From Nocardiopsis_B sediminis (GTDB taxonomy: Bacteria > Actinomycetota > Actinomycetes > Streptosporangiales > Streptosporangiaceae), in assembly GCF_042650565.1 (NCBI RefSeq), contig NZ_JBHSBH010000007.1, positions 434,001 through 498,000 of the forward strand: a stretch of DNA of 64,000 bases. Direction: 5' to 3'. The position numbers and the translations under genes were made by a program. The stretch's first letter is position 1. Each line of letters starts with the position of its first letter. Under the pieces are notes generated by a model that searched no databases, had not been told where the DNA came from, and worked only from the letters and a program-made list of their open reading frames with translations. Shown piece after piece: positions 54,567 through 63,383 of the stretch.

Positions 54567-55535
54567 ATGGAGATCGGCTACAAGCTCTTCGCCGAGGCCC
54601 ACCCGCCCCAGGAACTGGTCCGCCAGGCGGTGCGCGCCGAGGCGGCCGGGTTCGACTTCGTCGAGATCAGCGACCACTACCACCCGTGGCTGGAGAGCCA
54701 CGGCCACTCCCCCTTCGCCTGGTCGGTCCTGGCCGCCATCGCCGCCGCCACCGACCGCATCCGGCTCGTGACCGGGGTGACCTGCCCGTTCATCCGCTAC
54801 CACCCGGCGATCATCGCCCAGGCGGCGGCGACCACCGCCCTGCTCTCCGACGGCAGGTTCACGCTGGGCGTGGGATCCGGAGAGCGCCTCAACGAGCACG
54901 TGGTCGGCCGCGGCTGGCCCGCCATCGCCGGGCGGCAGGCCATGCTCCGCGAGTCCCTGGAGATCATCCGGCTGCTATGGCTGGGCGGGTACCGCTCCTA
55001 CACGGGCACGCACCTGGTGCTGGAGGACGCCCGCGTGTTCGACCTGCCCGACACGCCGCCCCCGATCGCGGTGGCCGCCGGCGGCCCGGGCTCCGCGCGC
55101 CTGGCGGCCGACCTCGGCGACGCGCTGTTCACCACCGAGCCCGACGCCGGCCTCGTCGCCGCCTACACCGAAGCCGGAGGCGACGGGCCCCGCTACGCCG
55201 AAGTCCCCATGGCGTGGGCGCCCGACGACGACACCGCGCTCGCCTCGGCCCACGAGAAGTTCCGGTTCGGGCTGACCGGCTGGAAGGTGCAGTCGGAGCT
55301 GCCCAACCCGGCCAACTTCGAGGCCGCCACCGCCCTCATCTCCCCCGAGCACATGAAGGACACCTTCGGCCACGGCCCCGGAGCCGCCGGCCACCTCGCC
55401 GTCGCGCAGAAGTTCGTCGACGCCGGGTTCGACCACCTCGCCCTGATCGACGCCGGGCCCGATACCGACGGCTTCTTCGACTTCTACGCCGCCGAGCTGG
55501 CCGGACCGCTCCGCCACATGCGCGCCGATTCCTGA
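54567..55535 (+). CDS. LLM-class F420-dependent oxidoreductase
   Basis: A 322-aa luciferase-like monooxygenase-fold protein starting MEIGYKLFAEAHPPQELVRQ, with AGGAGG 9 nt upstream. FVEISDHYHPWLESHGHSPF, FIRYHPAIIAQAAATTALLSDGRFTLGVGSGE and AAGGPGSARLAADLGD match the group related to F420-dependent glucose-6-phosphate dehydrogenase (TIGR03557-like). It uses reduced coenzyme F420 rather than FMN. The substrate is unknown. It is divergent from the ROK operon. Confidence 0.88.
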   Translation: MEIGYKLFAEAHPPQELVRQAVRAEAAGFDFVEISDHYHPWLESHGHSPFAWSVLAAIAAATDRIRLVTGVTCPFIRYHPAIIAQAAATTALLSDGRFTLGVGSGERLNEHVVGRGWPAIAGRQAMLRESLEIIRLLWLGGYRSYTGTHLVLEDARVFDLPDTPPPIAVAAGGPGSARLAADLGDALFTTEPDAGLVAAYTEAGGDGPRYAEVPMAWAPDDDTALASAHEKFRFGLTGWKVQSELPNPANFEAATALISPEHMKDTFGHGPGAAGHLAVAQKFVDAGFDHLALIDAGPDTDGFFDFYAAELAGPLRHMRADS

Positions 55536-55560
55536 CGCGCGGCAGGCGGTCGGCAGGCGG

Positions 55561-56091
55561 TCAGCGAGGGAAGGGTCCCGGGCCGGGCCACGGTCCGGCC
55601 CCGGGGCCCGCGTTCTTCTCCCGCAAGCGGTCGAGGCGGCGGCGGTCGCGCTTGGTGGGCCGGCCCGCGCCCCGCTCGCGCACGGCCGTGCGCACCAGCG
55701 CCTCCGGCGCGGGCGGCGGGGTGGTCTCGGTGTAGCAGCGCACGGCCAGGGGCGCCCCGACGCGCTTCTCGATCACGTGGGCGACGTGCACCGTGCGGGT
55801 GACGCCGTTGGCGCGCAGCCGGACCTCGTCGCCCACCGACACCGGCGTCGCGGCCTTCGCCGGCCGGTCGTTGACCCGCACGTGGCCGCCGCGGCACGCC
55901 TGGGCGGCGTCGGCGCGCGTCTTGGTCAGGCGCACGGCCCACAGCCACTTGTCGGCCCGGGTGGTGTCGGGTCCGGCCGGCAACGGGCGGACGGGGGCCG
56001 CTGCGGCCGGGGCGGGGTCGGGGTCCCCGGCCTGCGGCCGGGCGGCGTCGTCTGCCGGGTCGTGCACGCTGGAGTCCTGTCCGTCGCTCAC
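55561..56091 (-). CDS. S4-domain RNA-binding protein (Hsp15/HslR-like)
   Basis: A 176-aa protein from GTG 56091 (VSDGQDSSVHDPADDAARPQ) with GGGGGAG 5-6 nt upstream. After a disordered N-terminal 50 residues, the S4 domain (about 48-100) reads TRADKWLWAVRLTKTRADAA...GGHVRVNDRPAK, as in Hsp15. The tail is basic (RPTKRDRRRLDRLREKNAG). Hsp15 recycles stalled 50S subunits carrying peptidyl-tRNA. ACGGGGG, the complement of the small RNA loops, is part of its ribosome-binding region. Confidence 0.88.
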   Translation of the reverse strand: MSDGQDSSVHDPADDAARPQAGDPDPAPAAAAPVRPLPAGPDTTRADKWLWAVRLTKTRADAAQACRGGHVRVNDRPAKAATPVSVGDEVRLRANGVTRTVHVAHVIEKRVGAPLAVRCYTETTPPPAPEALVRTAVRERGAGRPTKRDRRRLDRLREKNAGPGAGPWPGPGPFPR

Positions 56092-56173
56092 GCGGGCTCC
56101 CCCGTGCGGGAGCCCCCTCACGGTGCACTGTAATGGCCGTCCGACCACCCCTGCCGGGACCGCGCCACGACGG

Positions 56174-59100
56174 CTACGGGACGAGGTCCACCTCCGTCCG
56201 CGCCGTCACGCCGTTGACCTCGACGGACAGCATGATCTCGCCTTCGCGCAGCGCGGCGAGCTCGCCGGTCGCGGGGTCGAACACGGCCAGCGCCCGCCGG
56301 GGGCGGTCGCCGTCGACCGGGCCGATGTGCACCCCCTCGCCGCCGGACCAGTCGGCGCCGACGGGGTAGGCCACCCGGACCGTGCGGTCGGCCTGGGTGA
56401 GCTCCGCGCCGATGCCGGCCGTCTCGCCCACCGCCAGCCGCTCCGGCGCGGACACGCTCAGGTCGTCGACGTGCGGCCGGATCTGCGCGGAGATCCAGTC
56501 GGGCCCGCCCGCATAGGGGTGTGCGGCGGCGCGGCGCTGCTCGTGCCCGGGGATCCGGTCCACGCCGAGCAGGGTCCACCCGCTGAACCCGCCCTCGTCG
56601 GTGCCGCCGCCGGGAGGCTTGGCCGCGTTGCCGTTGACCAGGTAGGGCACGCCGTCGACGCTGGACGCGTTGAAGGCGCCGACGTGGCCGCCGATGAACA
56701 CCGCGCCCTTCCCCGTGTCGTGCTGGAAGTCCGCCAGCCAGCCCTCGATCAGCGCCGCCTCGTTGCGGTCGGCCAGCTGGCTGTTCTGTGCCGGGAGGGG
56801 GTCGCGCGGCGGGTGGTGGGCGACGACCGCGACGGAGTCGACGGCGGGGTCATCGCGCGCGTCGGCCAGCCGGTCGCGCAGGTAGGGGATCTGGCCCGCG
56901 GATCCGGCCCGGAGGGTACCCATGGAGCTGTCGAGGGTGATGAAGCGCGTCCCCTCGTGGTCGAACGTCGTGACGGGGTCGCCGAAGTGCTCGGTGAAGC
57001 CGTCGATGGAGGCGCCCATCACCTCGTGGTTGCCGGGGACGTAGTGGACGGGCAGCTCGCCCTCCAGTTCCTCGTCGAGGATCCGGCGGGCAAGTTCGAA
57101 GTCGGCATCAGAGGCCTCGTCGACGAAGTCGCCGGCGATGACCAGGAAGTCGGGCCGGGCTGCGCGGATCTCCCTCAGGGTGCGCCGGGCGCCCGCCACC
57201 AGCGCGGAGTCGGGGTCGGCGGCCACGAACTGGGCGTCGGACATGACCGCGAAGCGCCAGTCGGCGCCGCCGACGTCGCCGCCCGTGGCCACCAGGTCAT
57301 CGCGGACCTGCGGGCCGGGCGGCACGTCGAGCGCGGGCGCCGCCTGGAGGTAGAGGTCGTCGAGGACGACCTCGCCGGTGTAGGAGCGGTCGGCGGAAGT
57401 CTCGATGGTGTAGAAGCGGCTGACCGTGACGGGCTGCGGCAGCGCGTCGGGAACGGGGATCTCGATCTCCCGCCAGCCCGACCAGTCGATGTGGGGGCCG
57501 TAGACGGAGTGGGCGCGGCCGGTGGCGTCGACCACGGTGAACGCGGTCCACTCGCCCCGGCCGGCGCCGTAGACCGAGATGCCCACCGCGCGGGTGCGCC
57601 CCGGCACCCCCAGCGGGGCGGGCGGGTAGGCGTAGGCGGTGCGGGTGCCGGTGGAGAGCGAGAAGTCGTAGGACAAGCGCAGGCCGGCACCGTTGCGGCC
57701 GTCGGCGGGGGCCACGGCGGCGGTGCCGCGGGCGGAGTCGGCGCGCCACTCGGCGGCGTCGTCGAACGCGGCGGCCTCGTGGCGGTCGACACCGACGCTC
57801 ACCCCGATCGGGGCGGTCAGGTCGCCGACCCGGGCGGTGACCACCGCCGCGCCCGCGTCCGCGCGGGCGGTGGCGGTGAAGCGGCCGTCGTCGCCGGGGG
57901 CGATGTCCAGCAGCGCGGTGTCGTAGTCCAGCTCCACGTCGGCGGGTTCGATGGGGGCCGAGTTGCCGTGCTCGTCATAGCCCACGATGCCGAAGGTGCC
58001 CGTCGCACCCTCGCCGGTGAGGTTGACGTCGCGGGTGTCGGCGGCCAGGCGGACGGCCTCGCCCAGGACGTGGAGGTCGATGTCCCCGGTGGCCCGGCCC
58101 GATCGGGCGGTGACGGTCGCCGTGCCCGGGCGGCCCGCGCGGAAGACGCCGTCGTCGACCTCCCCGCGCGACGCGCTCCAGCGCGGCCGGGGCGGATCGG
58201 CGACGGGCCCCAGCGCCTCGTCGTGGGCGGTGGCGGTCAGCACACGCGTCAACCCGGAGAAGACGCGGTCGGGGCGCCCGCCGGGGACGGGCGACGCGGT
58301 GGGCGCCGTGGCCGGGTCGATGGCCGTGGCCACCCGGAAGGCGTGCGCCCGGCCGCTGGACTCGGGCGCGTAGACCGCCAGCCCGTTGGGGACGGGGCGC
58401 TCCTCGCCGTCGTTGGGCACGTTGCGCACCTGCACCGACGATGCGCCGGGCGGGCGCGCCACGAGCGTCGAGGAGCCCCCGCCGTCCAGTTCCAGGCCGA
58501 TGTCGGCGCCCTCGGCCACCAGGCGCTCGCCCATCTCGGGCAGGGTCGCGGCCCGGCTACCGGCCCCGGCGCCGTCGGCGGTGACGATGATGACGCGGCG
58601 GCCGTCGGCCGAGAAGCCGATCGCGGTGCGGGCGGCGCGCGAGGCGGACTCGACCTCCTGCACGGCGCCGGAGGCGACGAGCAGGTGGCGCCCGCCGACG
58701 GCCGTCCGCACCCCGTCGCCGTCCTCTGCGGCCGCGGAGAACGCGACGCCGACGGGGTCGCCCTCGGCCAGCCCGGCCAGCGTGGCGGCGCCGTCCTCCC
58801 GGCCCAGCAGGACGGTCGCGTCGGCGGGGATGTCCCCCTCCCCCGCGGTGTCCGAGACCGACGCCACCCGGCCGTCGACCACCAGCACCTCGGTGACGTA
58901 ATCGGCGCCGCGGACCGCGCGGGTGCGCGGGTAATCGCCCCACAGGGCGGTGTAGCCGCCGATCTCACCGGTGCCCAAGGCGGCGGAGTTGAGGGCGTCG
59001 AGGGCGACCTCGCCCGAGGGGAGCTCCGCGGTCCCCTCGAACAGCAGGTCCTGGATCCGGCCGATCCCCGAGGCGTCGAAGGTGGCCGACAGCTCCCACC

Positions 59101-59635
59101 CCTCCTGCGGGGACACGACGACCTCGCCGTCGCGGACGCCGCCGCCGAGGGGGGCGCCGGAGTTGTTGATGTCGAAGTAGCCGCCGTTGACGGCGGCGAC
59201 GGCCCCGGCGGCGTCGGCCATCTCCGAGACGGGCGCGGTCGCGGCCACATGGCCGGCGTCGAGGTAGCCGATGCGGGCGCCCTCGTCGAGGTCGATGGAG
59301 AGGACGTTGGACCGCTGCCAGCCCTGGGCGTCGACGGTGCGCACCGTGCCGACGTCGACCCCGGGGGCTACCTGTTCGCTGGACTCCGTGACGGTGACCG
59401 GATCGGCCGCGGCGTCGCCGGCGGCCGGTGCGTCGGTGCCGGGGAGGGGCGCCGACAGCGGCGCGTGGGACGACGCGTCCAGCGCCCCTGCAGCGACGTC
59501 GGCGGCGGGGTCGTACGGCGCACCGGGCGGACGCGGATCGGCGGACGCGGCGGTGTGCGGGCCGAGGGCGAGCAGCGGGACGAGGAGGCAGATGGCGAAT
59601 CGATGGACGGCGCGGAAGGGCGGCTGGGGGGACAG
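56174..59635 (-). CDS. Secreted phosphodiester glycosidase / metallophosphoesterase, 1153 aa
   Basis: Signal peptide HRFAICLLVPLLALGPHTAASA. The N-terminal domain (about 75-420) has AVNGGYFDINNSGAPLGGG, FSADGRRVIIVTADG and LELDGGGSSTLVARPPG, the NAGPA-type phosphodiester glycosidase signature. The middle has Ig-like and jelly-roll-like domains. The C-terminal calcineurin-like phosphoesterase has VMSDAQF (about 798), VIAGDFVDEA (835), PGNHEV (866), VVAHHPP (939) and IGGHVGAF (981). The protein probably breaks extracellular glycosyl phosphodiesters, such as teichoic acid or exopolysaccharide. Start: no ATG, GTG or TTG stands at a suitable place, but a CTG at 59635 has a perfect AGGAGG 5 nt upstream, placing the signal peptide about 12 residues in. 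Confidence 0.85.
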   Translation of the reverse strand: MSPQPPFRAVHRFAICLLVPLLALGPHTAASADPRPPGAPYDPAADVAAGALDASSHAPLSAPLPGTDAPAAGDAAADPVTVTESSEQVAPGVDVGTVRTVDAQGWQRSNVLSIDLDEGARIGYLDAGHVAATAPVSEMADAAGAVAAVNGGYFDINNSGAPLGGGVRDGEVVVSPQEGWELSATFDASGIGRIQDLLFEGTAELPSGEVALDALNSAALGTGEIGGYTALWGDYPRTRAVRGADYVTEVLVVDGRVASVSDTAGEGDIPADATVLLGREDGAATLAGLAEGDPVGVAFSAAAEDGDGVRTAVGGRHLLVASGAVQEVESASRAARTAIGFSADGRRVIIVTADGAGAGSRAATLPEMGERLVAEGADIGLELDGGGSSTLVARPPGASSVQVRNVPNDGEERPVPNGLAVYAPESSGRAHAFRVATAIDPATAPTASPVPGGRPDRVFSGLTRVLTATAHDEALGPVADPPRPRWSASRGEVDDGVFRAGRPGTATVTARSGRATGDIDLHVLGEAVRLAADTRDVNLTGEGATGTFGIVGYDEHGNSAPIEPADVELDYDTALLDIAPGDDGRFTATARADAGAAVVTARVGDLTAPIGVSVGVDRHEAAAFDDAAEWRADSARGTAAVAPADGRNGAGLRLSYDFSLSTGTRTAYAYPPAPLGVPGRTRAVGISVYGAGRGEWTAFTVVDATGRAHSVYGPHIDWSGWREIEIPVPDALPQPVTVSRFYTIETSADRSYTGEVVLDDLYLQAAPALDVPPGPQVRDDLVATGGDVGGADWRFAVMSDAQFVAADPDSALVAGARRTLREIRAARPDFLVIAGDFVDEASDADFELARRILDEELEGELPVHYVPGNHEVMGASIDGFTEHFGDPVTTFDHEGTRFITLDSSMGTLRAGSAGQIPYLRDRLADARDDPAVDSVAVVAHHPPRDPLPAQNSQLADRNEAALIEGWLADFQHDTGKGAVFIGGHVGAFNASSVDGVPYLVNGNAAKPPGGGTDEGGFSGWTLLGVDRIPGHEQRRAAAHPYAGGPDWISAQIRPHVDDLSVSAPERLAVGETAGIGAELTQADRTVRVAYPVGADWSGGEGVHIGPVDGDRPRRALAVFDPATGELAALREGEIMLSVEVNGVTARTEVDLVP

Positions 59636-60135
59636 GGCTGCCTCCTGGGAAGTGAAGGGGGACGGGCCATGACCGCACGGCCCGAATTCACCTCGACTGC
59701 CGGATCCCCCACATTGTCGCCCACGGCCGTCCGCCGGCACAGGAAACAATGGGCGACATCCCACCGACGCCCAGCGCACAGGCACGGCACCTCAGGCCCT
59801 TCGGAACGGGAACCCCCTGGCCCACCGGCCGCCCACCCGGGCGTGTCGGTGCGAGGGAGGTGGGCCCACCGGGCACGTCAGCGGCAACCGCATCCGCCGA
59901 AAGGCGGCGCGACACGCCGACGCGGACCGGCGCCTGCCACCCTCTTCACTCGCCCGCGCGCAGCCGACTCCCCCGGCGGCGCACGGTCACATTCCCCCCG
60001 CAGGTCACGGGTAAACACACCTTTCCCCGCACATGGCCACGGCATGTCCCTGCGACGCGATAGACATGAGTGCGTAGGCGCCCCGTGCCGCGAGCCGTGC
60101 GCCGCCCTTCCCGGAGTCCGATCGAGAGGTCACCC
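59636..60135. other. 500-bp region upstream of the repeated small gene
   Basis: It holds the ribosome-binding site of the 1153-aa gene at one end. Near 60.03-60.07 kb is CACATGGCCACGGCATGTCC followed by a GATAGACAT -10-like box, a possible promoter for the small gene at 60136. No credible gene. Confidence 0.4.
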
Positions 60136-60384
60136 GTGTCCGCATGCGTCACCCTGGCCCATGTCGCCTTGCTCGTCATGGACGCCCCCGCCGACACCGT
60201 GATCGCGGTGTCGGCAGCGGGCAACGCCCGAGTGTGCCGCCGCGGCGAACTCAACGACGGGGAACGCGAGATCTACTCCCGCCAGCAACTCCTGGCCGAC
60301 GGCATCGGCCCCCACCTCCCCGACGTCGAGGCCTTGATCGACCGCCTTACGGCCCACCTTCCCGAACCCCACCTGGTCGGGTGA
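60136..60384 (+). CDS. Small unknown protein, repeat copy A (82 aa)
   Basis: GTG 60136 has GAGAGG 6 nt upstream. It reads VSACVTLAHVALLVMDAPAD...ARVCRRGELNDGEREIYSRQ...DVEALIDRLTAHLPEPHLVG. I do not recognise the family. The sequence is GC-rich like the genome. A second copy at 62888 is 96% identical over 199 shared positions but lacks 42 bp (14 codons) after LLVMDA. This copy sits in host-like sequence, so it looks like the resident one. GC content drops within 30 bp of its stop. Confidence 0.55.
   Translation: MSACVTLAHVALLVMDAPADTVIAVSAAGNARVCRRGELNDGEREIYSRQQLLADGIGPHLPDVEALIDRLTAHLPEPHLVG
60144..60384 (+). repeat. Direct repeat, left copy
   Basis: This copy, from ATGCGTCACCCTGGCC to ACCTGGTCGGGTGA, aligns with 62968-63166. 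There are 7 mismatches over 199 aligned bases, and a 42-bp segment (60187-60228) is present only here. The repeats enclose the AT-rich NACHT gene. Confidence 0.9.
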
Positions 60385-60442
60385 GACAGGGTCTGCGCGC
60401 CGGCCTTTTCCAGTACAAATAGGTTAATCCATTTCAAAACAA

Positions 60443-60471
60443 TTGAACCCGACTGACTTTGTTGATATATT
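60443..60471 (+). promoter_or_regulatory. Promoter of the membrane NACHT gene
   Basis: TTGAAC (60443-60448) and TATATT (60466-60471) are spaced 17 bp, a near-ideal housekeeping promoter. Its composition is AT-rich like the gene it serves and unlike the rest of the window. Initiation near 60478 gives a leader of about 37 nt. Confidence 0.65.
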
Positions 60472-60514
60472 ACACTCCCCTCCAGTTCATTTTAATTAAC
60501 GGAAAATATTCTCC

Positions 60515-62788
60515 ATGCGCAAATCATCGATCGCATTTCTCGCTTTGACGACCACCCTCTCGATCATCGCATTTTCCAATCATGATTTTCTCGATCCGAT
60601 GTACGACAATATAATTAAGATATGCGCATTCATATCGACAATAGCATCCGTTTTCACTATATTCGAAGAGAGGATAAAGAATTCCAGAAAGAGTCATCAA
60701 TATTCCGGAGATTCTACATCCGAGCAAGTCACCGATGCACTGGAATACATACGCCATCGCGCCATGGCGCGCATCCAGACAGAGGCTGAAATATTAAAAA
60801 TCGATAAGCGCAGCATCATTGCAGTCCCATGGGTAATCAGTGGGGACTACATGGATCCCACTTTAAGTGGGATCAAACCCCTCAGTGCAACTACGGCAGA
60901 TCCGGATAAGTTTATCGAATTCCTCTTCGACGAGGCACCATTCAATCGGATGATCATCACTGGCATTCCAGGCATCGGAAAGAGCACCCTCGCCACTCGC
61001 ATCGTCCTCACGGCACTCCATTCCAAAGATGCGGGCACGGATAGGCCACTTCTAATTCCTATGAATGCATCCACTTGGAATATAAATTCACGCGAATCAC
61101 TTGAGGATTGGATTGTTCGCCAATTAAATGACGAGCATGTCAACCTAAGGTCAAGTCCAGAAAAATACGGACCAAATCCGGCAGATCAAATTGTCAAGAA
61201 ACGGGGCGTCATTCCGGTCATTGATGGCTTGGACGAACTCAGTGACTTACACAGATATCGGGCTTTGAAAATTCTCAGCGGCATTCCGGAATTCCCCTTT
61301 GTCCTAATGTTGCGCCCTGAAAAATTCGATGACTCGATTCGTCGGATCGGTGACGGCGTCACTAACGCCGTGGTAATGCACGCGAGCCCCCTAGGACACC
61401 AGGAGATCGTGAGAAGCGTGCGGATAATACAACCTCCGCCTTCGATCAGAAATCCAGGATGGGATCCTTTCATCGAAGAGCTCGAGACAAATCCCTCTGG
61501 GATCCTTTCATCTTCGCTTGACACTCCATTTAAAATATGGCTACTCCGAGAAAACTATGGTGGAAACAGGAATCCTGCCGGACTTCTGAAATTCTCCTCT
61601 GAGCAGGAGATCGCAGATCATCTATATGCCAACATCTTGCACTCAATGATGAGCAGGGATGGGTCTCCGCGAAGAAAGTACCCAGATCCAGCGCAGGCAA
61701 CGAAATATCTTGCCTACCTCGCTCATAGAATGGAGATCAATCATCTATCCAGTCTTCCCTGGTGGAAGCTGTACAAGATCTCCGGAGTGGGGCAATCGAA
61801 GCTATCGCTTGCCATAACAAGTGGCATAGGAGGCTGGCTTCTCTTTATTGCATTCACTGCTCTATTGTCATCATCCATGAGGTCGCTACAAGATTCAGAG
61901 ATGATGCGGGTCGGCATCGTCATAGGAGGAATATTTTTCTCCCTGTCGATTTTTACGCAACACATGAATCAAGTATCAGCATCGCCAATGAGTCGAAAGG
62001 GATTTGATTATCGAAAGCTACTTCACCTCACCGACTTTAATTCCTATTCGTATGCCATCCTCATATCAGCCGCTGCTTTCGCAGGAGGATACCTTTTCCT
62101 CTTCCACCCTGTATTCGCCGTCGGTAATCCACCGGCTCTAGCCTTGCCACTATCCATCTTTCTCTGGGCTCTCGGCGGAGCGATATTGATCTTCGTATTC
62201 CTCCGACTCGGCCTAAAGGAAGCCGAAGAACAAGACCTGTACTCTCCTTGGTCGGTACTTCACGGCGATCGCCAGGCCCTCCTTCGAGCACCTCTTTTCA
62301 CGGGACTGGTCCTGGCGATCGGAATGTTTATCGCAAGTAACACCTTTTTCTGGTTCACGATTCCGCGAATGATCGAATCAAATACGGTAAATTTCGAATA
62401 TTCGACACTGGACATCATTGTTTTCACCCTCATTTCGATTGCTCTTTCAGTCGGCTGCTTCCTCAGCGTCCTCACTTTCGCCATCCTACCCATCGCAGGT
62501 TACAGCGCATGGTACATATACCAAGTACTGAGCGTGTCACTATTCACTCGAAGGAGGCTTCCACTTCAATTAATGTCATTTTTCGAAGAAATGAGGAACA
62601 TTGGGATTATTCGCACATCGGGCGCCGAGATTGAATTTAGACATAAGGATCTACAGGAGAATTTTGCTCGACGCTTCAACTCAATTGAAACCAATTCAAC
62701 TTTTCGACCGAGCTATCAGTCAACCCTTATTGTTTCGCAAATTTTGGCAACTATTCCAATCATCTGCACCATCAGCTTGTTCTTGTAG
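60515..62788 (+). CDS. Membrane-embedded NACHT NTPase, AT-rich
   Basis: A 757-aa protein. Two N-terminal hydrophobic segments (SIAFLALTTTLSIIAFS and IIKICAFISTIASVFTIF) are followed by the NACHT domain: Walker A ITGIPGIGKSTLATRIV (about 148-164) and Walker B VIPVIDGLDELSDLHRY (about 232-248). From about 425 on there are at least six more membrane helices (for example ISAAAFAGGYLFLF and LPLSIFLWALGGAILIFVF), then FFEEMRNIGIIRTSGAEIEFRHKDLQENF and a last hydrophobic tail. Third codon positions are often A or T, strikingly unlike all neighbours. This points to recent transfer. Membrane NACHT proteins are candidates for abortive anti-phage systems with the membrane as effector site; that role here is inference. 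Confidence 0.88.
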   Translation: MRKSSIAFLALTTTLSIIAFSNHDFLDPMYDNIIKICAFISTIASVFTIFEERIKNSRKSHQYSGDSTSEQVTDALEYIRHRAMARIQTEAEILKIDKRSIIAVPWVISGDYMDPTLSGIKPLSATTADPDKFIEFLFDEAPFNRMIITGIPGIGKSTLATRIVLTALHSKDAGTDRPLLIPMNASTWNINSRESLEDWIVRQLNDEHVNLRSSPEKYGPNPADQIVKKRGVIPVIDGLDELSDLHRYRALKILSGIPEFPFVLMLRPEKFDDSIRRIGDGVTNAVVMHASPLGHQEIVRSVRIIQPPPSIRNPGWDPFIEELETNPSGILSSSLDTPFKIWLLRENYGGNRNPAGLLKFSSEQEIADHLYANILHSMMSRDGSPRRKYPDPAQATKYLAYLAHRMEINHLSSLPWWKLYKISGVGQSKLSLAITSGIGGWLLFIAFTALLSSSMRSLQDSEMMRVGIVIGGIFFSLSIFTQHMNQVSASPMSRKGFDYRKLLHLTDFNSYSYAILISAAAFAGGYLFLFHPVFAVGNPPALALPLSIFLWALGGAILIFVFLRLGLKEAEEQDLYSPWSVLHGDRQALLRAPLFTGLVLAIGMFIASNTFFWFTIPRMIESNTVNFEYSTLDIIVFTLISIALSVGCFLSVLTFAILPIAGYSAWYIYQVLSVSLFTRRRLPLQLMSFFEEMRNIGIIRTSGAEIEFRHKDLQENFARRFNSIETNSTFRPSYQSTLIVSQILATIPIICTISLFL

Positions 62789-62887
62789 TTGGCTGCGCAT
62801 TCTGAACTCATCCATAGGTGATACCTCAGCCATCGTCACCTCTTAGATCGCGTAAGTGAAGGACCGCACCGTAATGATGAGGGCTAC

Positions 62888-63166
62888 GTGTCAGAAAAAC
62901 CGCGGATCGCATACGAATGGTGCACCTTACCCCCTCAGGCTTCGCCACCGAGAACTAGGGCTTCGATATGCGTCACCCTGGCCCATGTCGCCTTGCTCGT
63001 CGTGGATGCCCGAGTGTGCCGCCGCGGCGAATTCAACGACGGGGAACGCGAGATCTACTCCCGCCAGCAACTCCTGGCCGACGGCATCGGCCCCTCCCTC
63101 CCCGACGTCGAGGCCTTGATCGACCGCCTCACCGCCCACCTTCCCGAACCCCACCTGGTCGGGTGA
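62888..63166 (+). CDS. Small unknown protein, repeat copy B (92 aa, new N-terminus)
   Basis: GTG 62888 with GAGGG 5 nt upstream gives VSEKPRIAYEWCTLPPQASP, unrelated to copy A, then joins the repeat at CVTLAHVALLVVDARVCRRG. The 42-bp segment of copy A is missing in frame, between short ACGCC/ATGCC repeats, suggesting slippage deletion. Whether the fused frame is expressed is unknown. Confidence 0.4.
   Translation: MSEKPRIAYEWCTLPPQASPPRTRASICVTLAHVALLVVDARVCRRGEFNDGEREIYSRQQLLADGIGPSLPDVEALIDRLTAHLPEPHLVG
62968..63166 (+). repeat. Direct repeat, right copy
   Basis: 199 bp aligned to 60144-60384 with 7 mismatches and a 42-bp deletion. High GC returns at its left edge. Confidence 0.9.
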
Positions 63167-63170
63167 GCCG

Positions 63171-63383
63171 GTGACCTTCCATCTAGGGGCGATGTTGTCC
63201 TCACGAACCTGGGGCGAACCGTTCTTCGACGAGACCCTCGACATCGGCGGCCCAGTCCGCAAGGAGGAGATCCGTCAAGCGGTCACGGAAACGGTCACCA
63301 GGAAGCACGGTACGACCGGGCACGCCACGCGAGCGGCGTACCCGGCGGCGCCCGGTCATCCCGGCGACCCGGCGGTCCAATAG
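63171..63383 (+). CDS. Doubtful small frame after repeat copy B, 70 aa
   Basis: A GTG at 63171 opens VTFHLGAMLSSRTWGEPFFD and a polar helix VRKEEIRQAVTETVTRKHG, then low-complexity residues. It begins 5 bp after copy B and overlaps the 3' end of the immunity gene. Codon use is moderately host-like. It may be a gene remnant. Confidence 0.25.
   Translation: MTFHLGAMLSSRTWGEPFFDETLDIGGPVRKEEIRQAVTETVTRKHGTTGHATRAAYPAAPGHPGDPAVQ

Noticed and set aside
55793..60202. A 1469-codon open frame on the plus strand
   Set aside because: It is antisense to the S4 protein and the 1153-aa secreted enzyme, with no domains and composition typical of a shadow frame.
60144..63166. The two 199-241-bp repeats as transposon target duplication or att sites
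   Set aside because: They are far longer than target duplications, have diverged by an indel and seven substitutions, and no transposase or integrase gene lies between them.
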